Assembly (NCBI GenBank): GCA_023417785.1
Contig: JAEZEH010000109.1
Coordinates: forward strand, 25,289-89,288
Length of the DNA stretch: 64,000 nucleotides
DNA from: Bacteroidota bacterium
Lineage (GTDB): Bacteria; Bacteroidota; Bacteroidia; Cytophagales; Cyclobacteriaceae
Direction of reading: 5' to 3'
Below the pieces are notes generated by a model. The model was not told the origin of the DNA. It searched no databases and saw only the letters and a list, made by a program, of their open reading frames with translations. A program made the position numbers and the translations under genes. Shown piece after piece: positions 8,353 to 16,547 of this stretch. Within the stretch, counting starts at the first letter, position 1; each line of letters starts with the position of its first letter.

Positions 8353-10068
8353 ATGGAAGACAATAGCTTACGCAGTCGCAACTGGTTCGGCCGGAAAGGC
8401 AAAGATGGATTCATTTATCGTGCCTGGATGAAAAACCAGGGTATTCCTTCACATGCTTTTGATGGGCGGCCTGTCATAGGCATCTGCAACACATGGTCGG
8501 AGTTGACCCCCTGCAATGCCCACTTTCGCGAACTCGCGGAGTCGATCAAGTATGGCATTTATGAGGCAGGTGGATTCCCGGTTGAGTTTCCCGTCATGTC
8601 ATTGGGGGAAACGCTCATCAAACCTACGGCCATGCTCTACCGAAATCTGGCCAGCATGGACGTTGAAGAATCGATCCGCGCCAATCCCGTGGATGGTGTG
8701 GTACTGATGTGCGGATGTGATAAAACGACGCCTTCACTCGTGATGGGTGCCTGCAGCGTGGATATTCCCGCGCTTGTGGTGTCAGGCGGACCAATGCTGA
8801 CAGGCAAATTTCAGGGTAAGGACATCGGCACAAGCGATGTCTGGCGATTTAATGATGCGGTACGCTCAGGAGTAATGGATCAGGATCAATTGGTTATGGC
8901 CGAGGAAAGCATGTGCCGGAGTCGTGGCCATTGTGCAGTGATGGGCACGGCCTCGACTATGGCTGCCATGGTGGAATCTCTGGGACTTTCTCTTCCGCAC
9001 AACGCAGCCATACCCGCTGCTGATGCAAGGCGAAAAGTTCTGGCGCATCTGTCGGGTATACGTATCGTTGAAATGGTAAAAAACAATGTGCGGATGTCTG
9101 ACATTCTTACCCGTGAGGCATTCGAAAATGCAATTGTTGTAAACGCAGCCATTGGCGGATCGACTAATTTCATCATTCACCTCTTAGCCATTGCGGGGCG
9201 AATAGGCGTGGAACTGTCTCTGGAAGACTTCGACAAAATCTCTCGTAACGTGCCCCTGGTAGCTAATCTTCAGCCATCAGGGAAATATTTTATGGAGGAT
9301 CTTTACTATGCCGGTGGAATTCCCGCCGTGATGCGTGAACTTGAAAAATTCCTCCACAAGGATTGTCTCACTGTAAATGGTAGAACGGTTGAAGAGAATT
9401 ATTCGCGTGAGACGTGCTACAATCGTGAAGTCATTGCTACTGTTGAAAGCCCATTCAACCCATTGTCGGGTGTTGCGGTATTGAAGGGCAATCTTTGCGA
9501 AAACGGAGCTGTTATAAAACCATCTGCAGCAAGCTCACACCTGATGGTGCACACAGGCAAAGCAGTTGTCTTTGAAGATATAGACGACTACAAGGCCCGG
9601 ATTGATGATCCTGATCTCGATGTCGATGAGACAAGCATACTGGTACTGAAAAACGTTGGCCCGAAAGGTTATCCTGGTATGCCGGAAGTCGGAAACATGG
9701 GTATACCAATGAAGCTTCTGACAAAAGGGCTTACAGATATGGTACGCATTTCTGATGGACGAATGAGTGGAACCGGCTTCGGAACCGTGATACTTCACGC
9801 CTCGCCTGAAGCTGCCATGGGCGGTAATTTCGCGGTTGTGCAGAACGGCGATGTGATTTCACTGGATGTACCAAATCGTTCGCTTACGCTGCATGTCTCT
9901 GAAGAAGAGTTAATAAAACGTAAAGCCAACTGGAAATCGGGGGTCACAATTTCAGGAAGAGGATATGTTCATCTTTATCAGACACACGTCCAGCAGGCAC
10001 ACCTTGGTGCCGATCTTGATTTTCTGCGGGGTGGCTCCGGAAGCGAAGTGACGCGCGATTCCCACTAG
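8353..10068 (+). CDS. IlvD/Edd family dehydratase, probably sugar-acid (pentonate) dehydratase
   Basis: A 571-residue Fe-S/Mg2+ dehydratase. It would remove water from a 2,3-dihydroxy acid to give a 2-keto-3-deoxy acid. The candidate [2Fe-2S] ligands are Cys54 (ELTPCNAH), Cys122 (MCGCDKTTP) and Cys194 (RSRGHCAVMG), spaced as in L-arabinonate dehydratases. Glu86 and Asp123 are likely Mg2+ ligands, and the active-site segment ISDGRMSGTGFG is intact near residue 475. The N-terminus (NWFGRKGKDGFIYRAWMKNQG) is more like arabinonate, xylonate or fuconate dehydratases than biosynthetic IlvD. No branched-chain amino-acid genes are nearby; instead it is followed 26 bp later by an FAD/Fe-S 2-hydroxyacid dehydrogenase and a convergent GH43 glycosidase. 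The exact sugar acid is inference. Confidence 0.82.
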   Translation: MEDNSLRSRNWFGRKGKDGFIYRAWMKNQGIPSHAFDGRPVIGICNTWSELTPCNAHFRELAESIKYGIYEAGGFPVEFPVMSLGETLIKPTAMLYRNLASMDVEESIRANPVDGVVLMCGCDKTTPSLVMGACSVDIPALVVSGGPMLTGKFQGKDIGTSDVWRFNDAVRSGVMDQDQLVMAEESMCRSRGHCAVMGTASTMAAMVESLGLSLPHNAAIPAADARRKVLAHLSGIRIVEMVKNNVRMSDILTREAFENAIVVNAAIGGSTNFIIHLLAIAGRIGVELSLEDFDKISRNVPLVANLQPSGKYFMEDLYYAGGIPAVMRELEKFLHKDCLTVNGRTVEENYSRETCYNREVIATVESPFNPLSGVAVLKGNLCENGAVIKPSAASSHLMVHTGKAVVFEDIDDYKARIDDPDLDVDETSILVLKNVGPKGYPGMPEVGNMGIPMKLLTKGLTDMVRISDGRMSGTGFGTVILHASPEAAMGGNFAVVQNGDVISLDVPNRSLTLHVSEEELIKRKANWKSGVTISGRGYVHLYQTHVQQAHLGADLDFLRGGSGSEVTRDSH

Positions 10069-10094
10069 GAGATCTGCGTTGGTGTCGGGAAACC

Positions 10095-12938
10095 GTGTTA
10101 AATGGCTGCATATTGAAAGAGAGGCTTCTAAAAATTATTCCCGAGGAACGAATTCGTGACCGGTTCATAGACCGGGTATCATTTGCTTCTGATGCCGGCT
10201 TTTACTATCTGCTGCCGAAAGCTGTAGTTCAGCCGTTGAATGAAAATGAAATCATCGGCCTTTTTCAATACTCACGGGAAGCGGGAATTCCCCTTGTGTT
10301 CCGTACCGGTGGAACGAGTCTGTCGGGACAATCAATTACCGATGGAATTCTCGTAGACTTAAGCCAATATTGGAACAGTGCTATTGTCGAAGACAACGGA
10401 GCGCTTGTCCGATTTCAGCCCGGCATCACCGGAGCGATGGTCAACGCCAGGCTCAAGAGGTACGGGCGCAAAATAGGTCCCGATCCGTCAAGTATCAGTT
10501 CGGCAATGATGGGCGGGATATTGTCTAACAATTCGAGCGGCATGTGTTGCGGCGTGAAGCTGAACTCCTACCACACCACCACTCACATCCGGTTCATCCT
10601 TCCCGACGGTAAAATCTTCTCAACAGAAAACCCGGAGGATTATGTTCGACTTGAACAAGAGTGTCCGACATTGTATCAGAATCTGCAACAGATCCGGAGC
10701 GACATCTTCAATGATCCTCGGCTCCTCAATCGGATTCGGAGCAAGTATCTCACAAAAAACACCGTCGGGTATTCGTTAAACGCGTTTGTTGATTTTGAAC
10801 ATCCCCTTGATATTCTGGCGCATCTGTTGATAGGCGCGGAGGGAACGCTTGGCTTCATTTCCGAAGCGGTGATGCACACTGTCCCTGATTACCCGTTCAA
10901 ATCCACGGGACTTCTTTATTTTCCTGATATATATTCCGCCTGCCAGGCAATTGTTCCGCTGACCGATGCAGGTGCAATGATGGTCGAGTTGATGGATCGG
11001 GCCTCACTGCGGGCCGTGGAGAATATTGCAGGTATGCCCGCCGTTGTGAGGACGCTGCCTGCGGGAGCGGCGGCGTTGCTGGTGGAGTTTCAGGAAAACA
11101 GTAAAGAAGAATTACGTGTCCGCGTGGATGTTTTCAGACAAGCGCTTCATTCACTGTCATTGCTCAACGAACCCGAATTCTCGGAAGACCCGAAAGAACA
11201 GGACTTTCTTTGGAAAGTAAGAAAAGGGCTGTTTCCTGCCGTGGGGGCGGTGCGGGCCAGCGGCACCACGGTTATACTTGAGGATGTTGCGTTCCCTGTG
11301 CATCGGCTGGGTGATGCCATTCTTGATCTTCAGGAGCTTTTCGTTCGGTACAATTACCTTAACGCAATCATCTTTGGTCACGCGAAGGATGGGAATATAC
11401 ATTTCGTGGTGACTCAGTCTTTCGGGACTGACGCGGAAATAGACCGCTATGATGCGTTTATTCATGACGTTGTAAGTCTGGTCGTTAAGAAGTATGACGG
11501 TACCCTCAAAGCCGAACACGGAACCGGTAGGAATATGGCACCGTTTGTTGAAACCGAATGGGGAGGAAAAGCTTATGAAATTATCCGGACAATCAAGGAG
11601 GCGGTTGATCCGGCCTGTCTGCTCAACCCGGGTGTGATTGTGAACGACGACAAACGAGTTCATGTCCGGAATCTTAAGAACCTGCCTTCTGTAGAAACGG
11701 AGGTAGACAAGTGTATCGAATGCGGTTACTGTGAGCATCGTTGTCCAAGTCGCGACCTCACCACCAGTCCGCGGCGGCGGATCGTTATTCGCCGGGTCTT
11801 AAAAGATCTTGAACTTTCGGGCAACCATGCCAGCCATGCGTTGTTGTTAAAACAATACGAATACGACGGCATCGAGACTTGCGCTGTAGACGGTCTGTGT
11901 GCGACAGCATGTCCGGTTGATATAAACACGGGCGATTTAATTAAGCGTCTTCGAAGGGAAAGTCACAGTGCCAGGGCTAATCGGATTGCTGTGATGATCT
12001 CAAAAAACTTTGCCACCGCGCAATGGTTTACCAGACTCGCGCTTAAGAAGGGTAGGATTTTCAATCGCATGTTTGGCAGCAACACTATGCTGCGGCTTAC
12101 GTCATGGATTAGAAAACTTCTACCAGTGATACCACTTTGGTCAAATCAGATTGCCTATCCACCGTCTCTGGAAGTGCTGCGCAATCAGGAGGAACCAAAG
12201 GAAGGGCTCAACGGTACCATAGTTTATTTTCCGGCGTGTATCTCCCGCATGATGGGATCATATCCTGGAAAAGAAAAGAACCTTTTGGAAACATTCATGA
12301 GCGTCTGTAGAAAGTCAGGGATTGGTGTCAATGTTCTTGCCGAGTCTGCCGGGGCGTGTTGCGGCCAGATATTCTCATCGAAAGGGTATTCCGAGGCGTA
12401 TCGGATAACGGGTAATAATATTGTATCGCGTCTGTGGCAAAGTTCGATTGAAGGTAGATACCCCGTGGTAATCGATGTCAGTTCCTGTGCGCACACATTG
12501 CATCAGCTTCATCCGGTGTTGTCGGAGGAAAACCAGGCCAGGCTGGCCCGAATGACCATTATGGATAGCGTTGATTTTTTGCATGACATGGTTTTGCCGG
12601 TGGCAAGAGTTGGTACACGCCAGGGCAACGTCGTTTTGCATCCCGTGTGCTCACTGGAAAAAATGAAAACTCAGGAGAAGTTCGTGAAGGTAGCGCGACT
12701 CTTTGCGGAAGAGGTGGACATTCCTGCCAACGCAGGGTGCTGCGGAATGGCAGGGGATCGCGGGTTTCTCTTTCCTGAACTAACGCATTCCGCCACGGCT
12801 CATGAAGCATCCGTTGTACGACAGAAGCCTTACTCCGGCTATTATTCATCTACACGGACTTGTGAGATGGCAATGAGTGAGGCCGTTGAAGCCAACTACG
12901 TTTCTATTCTATACCTGGCGGACGAAGCCATAACCTGA
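10095..12938 (+). CDS. FAD- and Fe-S-containing 2-hydroxyacid dehydrogenase (D-lactate/glycolate oxidase type)
   Basis: A 947-residue fusion of a GlcD-like flavoprotein and a GlcF-like iron-sulfur protein. Order: FAD-binding domain with the PP-loop-like RTGGTSLSGQSITDG (about residues 70-85) and GPDPSSISSAMMGGILSNNSS; FAD-oxidase C-terminal domain with KAEHGTGRNMAPFVE; a ferredoxin-like pair (CIECGYCEHRCPSRD near 540 and CAVDGLCATACPVD near 600); then two CCG-type cysteine-rich modules (ACCGQ and GCCGMAGDRG). It oxidises D-lactate, glycolate or a similar acid and passes electrons to the respiratory chain at the membrane. The start is GTG at 10095; a TTG at 10113 is an alternative. Behind a pentonate-type dehydratase, glycolate from a cleaved keto-deoxypentonate is an attractive but unproven substrate. 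Confidence 0.85.
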   Translation: MLNGCILKERLLKIIPEERIRDRFIDRVSFASDAGFYYLLPKAVVQPLNENEIIGLFQYSREAGIPLVFRTGGTSLSGQSITDGILVDLSQYWNSAIVEDNGALVRFQPGITGAMVNARLKRYGRKIGPDPSSISSAMMGGILSNNSSGMCCGVKLNSYHTTTHIRFILPDGKIFSTENPEDYVRLEQECPTLYQNLQQIRSDIFNDPRLLNRIRSKYLTKNTVGYSLNAFVDFEHPLDILAHLLIGAEGTLGFISEAVMHTVPDYPFKSTGLLYFPDIYSACQAIVPLTDAGAMMVELMDRASLRAVENIAGMPAVVRTLPAGAAALLVEFQENSKEELRVRVDVFRQALHSLSLLNEPEFSEDPKEQDFLWKVRKGLFPAVGAVRASGTTVILEDVAFPVHRLGDAILDLQELFVRYNYLNAIIFGHAKDGNIHFVVTQSFGTDAEIDRYDAFIHDVVSLVVKKYDGTLKAEHGTGRNMAPFVETEWGGKAYEIIRTIKEAVDPACLLNPGVIVNDDKRVHVRNLKNLPSVETEVDKCIECGYCEHRCPSRDLTTSPRRRIVIRRVLKDLELSGNHASHALLLKQYEYDGIETCAVDGLCATACPVDINTGDLIKRLRRESHSARANRIAVMISKNFATAQWFTRLALKKGRIFNRMFGSNTMLRLTSWIRKLLPVIPLWSNQIAYPPSLEVLRNQEEPKEGLNGTIVYFPACISRMMGSYPGKEKNLLETFMSVCRKSGIGVNVLAESAGACCGQIFSSKGYSEAYRITGNNIVSRLWQSSIEGRYPVVIDVSSCAHTLHQLHPVLSEENQARLARMTIMDSVDFLHDMVLPVARVGTRQGNVVLHPVCSLEKMKTQEKFVKVARLFAEEVDIPANAGCCGMAGDRGFLFPELTHSATAHEASVVRQKPYSGYYSSTRTCEMAMSEAVEANYVSILYLADEAIT

Positions 12939-12939
12939 A

Positions 12940-14076
12940 CTACTTCAAAGGTTTCGGCTGCGGCTCCGTCGTCGGGCCTTCAACCACCAGTTTACCATCG
13001 GCCTCGATTCGCATGCGATCGATAAACACCACCCTCTCGTTTCCGGTAGCAGTAGTCCGGCCGTGATACACGCAGAACATTTCCTTTCCATCCGGGGAGA
13101 AGGCGATACTGTTGTGACCTGTACCTGTTACATCACCTCCTTCGGACGTATTCTTTTCAAGTATCGGATTATTACTGGCTTTTTGGAATGGGCCAAGAGG
13201 TGTCGGACCGGTTGCGTACCCTACGGCATAATTCTCGCCGGCGAAGTGATTGGCCGAGTACATGATGTAATAGGTATCGTCATGCCTGAACGTGTATGAG
13301 CCTTCTGTCCAGCGCCGATTTACTTCCTTTGAAGTGACAGACCGGCTTTCCCATGCCGATTGTTCGTCATTCATTGAAACAGGAGGACGCAACAACAACA
13401 CGGGGTCTCCGATAACGCCGCTGAAGTCGGATTTTAGTTCGATGCCGTAGACCCAGCTTTCTTCGATTTCATCATAAAGGCCTTTTTTCCGCGCCCAATC
13501 TGATATCTCGCTTTCGACAGCGTGTTTGTAGCAGCACCGGGAATAATAAAGAAACATTCGACCATTGGGATCAAAGTAAACGTTAGCGTCGATGATAGGA
13601 TATCCGGGGTCGAAAAGTGGCTGTGCACTCAGGTCGCGAAACGGTCCCGTCGGCTTGTCAGCTACCGCTACCCCTATACGAAAATTCTCCAGTTCGTTCG
13701 TTGGGTTATGTCGCCATTGTGCACTGTAAAACATGTAATACTTGCCTTTATAAGGATACACTTCCGGTGCCCAGAAATGATCAATACCCCATGACTGTTT
13801 TGTGTTTCCTGCGAAAACCTGACCTTCCTTTATCCATGATACCAGATCATCGGACGAGTAGGTGATGAAGCCATCCTTTGCACCGCCAGTGCCATACATG
13901 AAATACTTCTTCGATACCGGATCGAACATCACATACGGATCCCCAAAGGCCACGTTCAGGGGATTTTTATAGAGGTTGGCAGCTGAGGAGTCTTTTGATA
14001 TACGTTGAGCTTGAACGCAATCTGTTTCAAAGGCTGTAAAGGAAAATATTAATACAATTATCAGGTAAAGTTTCAT
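12940..14076 (-). CDS. Glycoside hydrolase family 43 protein, secreted
   Basis: A 378-residue five-bladed beta-propeller glycosidase, likely acting on arabinose- or xylose-containing polysaccharide. I use the ATG at 14076, which gives a signal peptide (MKLYLIIVLIFSFTAFE) ending near CVQAQ; a TTG 12 bases earlier extends the frame. The catalytic triad of GH43 is visible: base Asp46 in FGDPYVMFD, pKa-modulating Asp163 in IIDANVYFDP, and acid Glu258 in WTEGSYTF. DHFWAPEVYPYKGKYYMFYS is the usual blade-2 sequence. Its stop is one base from the stop of the convergent dehydrogenase gene. Release of pentoses fits the pentonate-type dehydratase next door. Confidence 0.88.
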   Translation of the reverse strand: MKLYLIIVLIFSFTAFETDCVQAQRISKDSSAANLYKNPLNVAFGDPYVMFDPVSKKYFMYGTGGAKDGFITYSSDDLVSWIKEGQVFAGNTKQSWGIDHFWAPEVYPYKGKYYMFYSAQWRHNPTNELENFRIGVAVADKPTGPFRDLSAQPLFDPGYPIIDANVYFDPNGRMFLYYSRCCYKHAVESEISDWARKKGLYDEIEESWVYGIELKSDFSGVIGDPVLLLRPPVSMNDEQSAWESRSVTSKEVNRRWTEGSYTFRHDDTYYIMYSANHFAGENYAVGYATGPTPLGPFQKASNNPILEKNTSEGGDVTGTGHNSIAFSPDGKEMFCVYHGRTTATGNERVVFIDRMRIEADGKLVVEGPTTEPQPKPLK

Positions 14077-14180
14077 AGCGTTGGACAATTATGTAGAAAC
14101 CGGAAACGGATGCCCGGAAATTCAACAGGCTGCCGCAGAGCCACAAGTTACATCGTTTTTTTGCAATGACGGAGTTCCGG

Positions 14181-14198
14181 CCCGGTTGACCGGGTCAA
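14181..14198 (-). promoter_or_regulatory. Overlapping palindromes between antiporter and GH43 genes
   Basis: CCCGG-TTGA-CCGGG (14181-14194) can form a short GC-rich hairpin and overlaps the palindrome TTGAC-CGG-GTCAA (14186-14198). It lies downstream of the minus-strand antiporter gene and about 105 bp upstream of the minus-strand GH43 start. It could be a weak terminator for the former or an operator for the latter; there is no T-run. Confidence 0.3.
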
Positions 14199-14252
14199 TA
14201 ATTATAAATTAAAAACTAATGTTTGGGCGGAGGATGTCGATGGTTCCTGGTT

Positions 14253-15218
14253 TTATGCCTGGTCGACGCGAATATTATATATCGTGTAGGCAATGTATCC
14301 CGCGAGGAGAATGACTGCTTCCCAACGGTCGAGTTTCCGTCTTTTTAATGTGAACATAAATATAATCAGGACCAGCGTCCCCCCGAATAGGACAAACACA
14401 TCAGTGTTAAGAGCAGCGTTATAGGGCAAGTCGCCAATCACGCCGGTGACACCCAGGATTAGCAAAAGATTAAATATATTCGATCCGACCACATTTCCAA
14501 TGGCAATATCGGTGTTCTTTCTATAAGCAGCCACCGCTGAAGTCGCAAGTTCAGGCAGGGAAGTTCCGGCGGCAAGAATAGTCAGCCCAATTAGTTTTTC
14601 ACTGAGTCCGAATTGTTCCGCGATAAGAACTGCGTTTTCCACCACAAGGTTTCCGCCCCCGACAAGCATGGCTAGTCCGATCACGACATACAACCATGAC
14701 CTGCCTTTTCCGTATGTTTTTATCTCCTGCTCAGCTTCGACCTCGCTGTTTTTCATTGTTCGGAATATGTAAAGCATAAATGCCGCGAAACATACCAGAA
14801 GGATTGCTGCATCGACTTTAGTCAGAACGTTTGAATCTTTGCCAAAAAGCAGAACGTCATTAACGAGAATGAACGTGATTACCGCGGCTCCCAGAGAAAT
14901 CGGTATTTCGATCTTGACGGTATTTCGCTGTACGGTAAGTGGGTACAGAATCCCCGCGATTCCCAGAATGAAGAGAAGATTGAAGTTATTGCTCCCGATA
15001 ATATTTCCGAATGCAGCATCGTTAAGTCCCCGGGATGCAGAAGTTATATTTACCAGTAGCTCCGGAGTGGATGTTCCAAAAGCCACGACGGTGAGGCCGA
15101 TTGCCAGGTTAGAGATATTGAATCCTTTCGCTATGGAAGATGCACCGACAACCAAAAAATCCGCGCCCTTAATCAATATCACAAAACCAGCGAACAGGAT
15201 CAGAACTTCAATAAACAT
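14253..15218 (-). CDS. Calcium/sodium antiporter, CaCA family (YrbG-like)
   Basis: A 321-residue inner-membrane cation exchanger with about ten transmembrane helices. It contains the two inverted alpha repeats of the family: GLTVVAFGTSTPELLVNI with GNIIGSNNFNLLFILG in the first half, and GLTILAAGTSLPELATSA with GNVVGSNIFNLLLILG in the second. The Glu residues in each PEL motif are the cation-binding acids. A short loop with Glu and Lys separates the halves near residue 155. Length is typical. It exchanges Na+ (or H+) for Ca2+. It appears to be a single-gene unit. Confidence 0.93.
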   Translation of the reverse strand: MFIEVLILFAGFVILIKGADFLVVGASSIAKGFNISNLAIGLTVVAFGTSTPELLVNITSASRGLNDAAFGNIIGSNNFNLLFILGIAGILYPLTVQRNTVKIEIPISLGAAVITFILVNDVLLFGKDSNVLTKVDAAILLVCFAAFMLYIFRTMKNSEVEAEQEIKTYGKGRSWLYVVIGLAMLVGGGNLVVENAVLIAEQFGLSEKLIGLTILAAGTSLPELATSAVAAYRKNTDIAIGNVVGSNIFNLLLILGVTGVIGDLPYNAALNTDVFVLFGGTLVLIIFMFTLKRRKLDRWEAVILLAGYIAYTIYNIRVDQA

Positions 15219-15518
15219 CTTAGCGGTTGATAAATGTAATTAGTTTGAAGCCTGAATGAATTTTTTTGTCTTTTGCCGGACGATGCATTGGCTTGAGGGT
15301 TAACAAGGAAATTTCACGCAAGGTTAACCACAAAGCTAAATAATTCCCCTGCGCTATATTGAGTCGATTAAATTAATTTCGAACGAAAAGCGGGGAAAAA
15401 CATACGCCATGGACAGCCGGAGCACCGCCACGGTACTATTTTCTAACAACATCCTTTTACTGGGCGGATTGTGAACCGTCGCTGTGTTTATTCTGTTTAC
15501 AGGTGAAGCGTTAAAAAA
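15219..15518. other. Intergenic region between divergent genes
   Basis: Three hundred bases separate the minus-strand antiporter start from the plus-strand monooxygenase start, so promoters for both should lie here. GGTTAAC occurs twice (near 15298 and 15324). I could not assign a convincing promoter and see no gene. Confidence 0.5.
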
Positions 15519-16547
15519 ATGAAACTACTGGAAGAAATCCCTGTGTCAATTCTTGATCTGGCCACGGTTATTGAAGGTGATCCCGGAATAGGCGGTGCCT
15601 TTAATCGTAGTGTGCAGTTTGCCAAAGCGGCTGAGAAAGAAGGCTATACGCGTTACTGGTTTGCCGAACACCACAACATGGAAAGTGTTGCCTCTTCTGC
15701 AACGGCGGTTTTGATCGGCCATGTGGCAGTTCACACAACGTCAATCCGCGTTGGGGCCGGAGGGGTGATGTTGCCCAACCACGCGCCCTTGATCATCGCT
15801 GAACAGTTTGGTACACTTGAAACGCTTTTTCCGGGTCGGATCGATTTGGGTATCGGACGGGCTCCGGGGACTGACCAGTTGACGGCAGCTGCCTTGCGTC
15901 GGACGTTACGCGCAGATATCAGAGAGTTCCCGAACGATGTCCAGGAATTACTCGATTATCTTGGCCCTGCTGCTCCGGACGCGAAAGTTATAGCTGTTCC
16001 CGGACAAGGTACCCAAGTTCCTGTCTGGCTTCTGGGTTCGAGTACTTATAGTGCACAACTTGCCGCGCACCTTGGACTGCCCTTTGCATTCGCATCACAT
16101 TTCGCACCGACGCAGCTTCGCGAAGCGCTGCACCTTTACAGAACGTTATTTCAGCCATCAGTATACCTGCAAAAGCCTTATGCACTGGCGTGTGTCAACG
16201 CAATCTTCGCTGAGTCAGATGAAGAGGGGGAATACCTATCATCTTCATTCTATCAGCTGGCCCTTGGCATGGTTCGAAATCAAAGAAGGCCGTTGCCCCG
16301 GCCTGTTGAAAACATGGACGTGTTGTGGTCCGACTATGAAGAGATGGCGGTCAGGCAGATGTTGAAGTATTCATTTTCAGGCAGTAGCGAAACCGTGGCG
16401 CGGCAACTACAAACGTTCCTGGATGAAACAGAAGTGGATGAAATAATGCTGGCTACCCATATCCATGATGACGACCTTAAGAAACGGTCGATATCAAAGG
16501 CCGCGACGTTTTTCAGGAAGACGGTGAGCGATCCCGTTATTCGGTGA
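15519..16547 (+). CDS. LLM-class (luciferase-like) flavin-dependent monooxygenase
   Basis: A 342-residue TIM-barrel protein of the bacterial-luciferase superfamily, which uses reduced FMN to oxidise an organic substrate. Diagnostic segments are GYTRYWFAEHHNMESVASSA near residue 42, IRVGAGGVMLPNHAPLIIAEQFGTLE near 75-100, and FPGRIDLGIGRAPGTD near 105-120. This pattern fits the YhbW/MsnO8-like group. The substrate is unknown. The gene is monocistronic, and its stop overlaps by 11 bases the 3' end of the convergent TonB-receptor gene. Confidence 0.88.
   Translation: MKLLEEIPVSILDLATVIEGDPGIGGAFNRSVQFAKAAEKEGYTRYWFAEHHNMESVASSATAVLIGHVAVHTTSIRVGAGGVMLPNHAPLIIAEQFGTLETLFPGRIDLGIGRAPGTDQLTAAALRRTLRADIREFPNDVQELLDYLGPAAPDAKVIAVPGQGTQVPVWLLGSSTYSAQLAAHLGLPFAFASHFAPTQLREALHLYRTLFQPSVYLQKPYALACVNAIFAESDEEGEYLSSSFYQLALGMVRNQRRPLPRPVENMDVLWSDYEEMAVRQMLKYSFSGSSETVARQLQTFLDETEVDEIMLATHIHDDDLKKRSISKAATFFRKTVSDPVIR

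Noticed and set aside
8064..8366. 100-codon plus-strand frame before the dehydratase gene
   Set aside because: It overlaps the start of the dehydratase, contains the GNRA hairpin, and its composition (many Phe, Ser, Pro) does not look like a protein domain.
8353..10068. Biosynthetic dihydroxy-acid dehydratase IlvD
   Set aside because: The N-terminus and neighbours fit sugar-acid dehydratases better and no ilv genes are adjacent.
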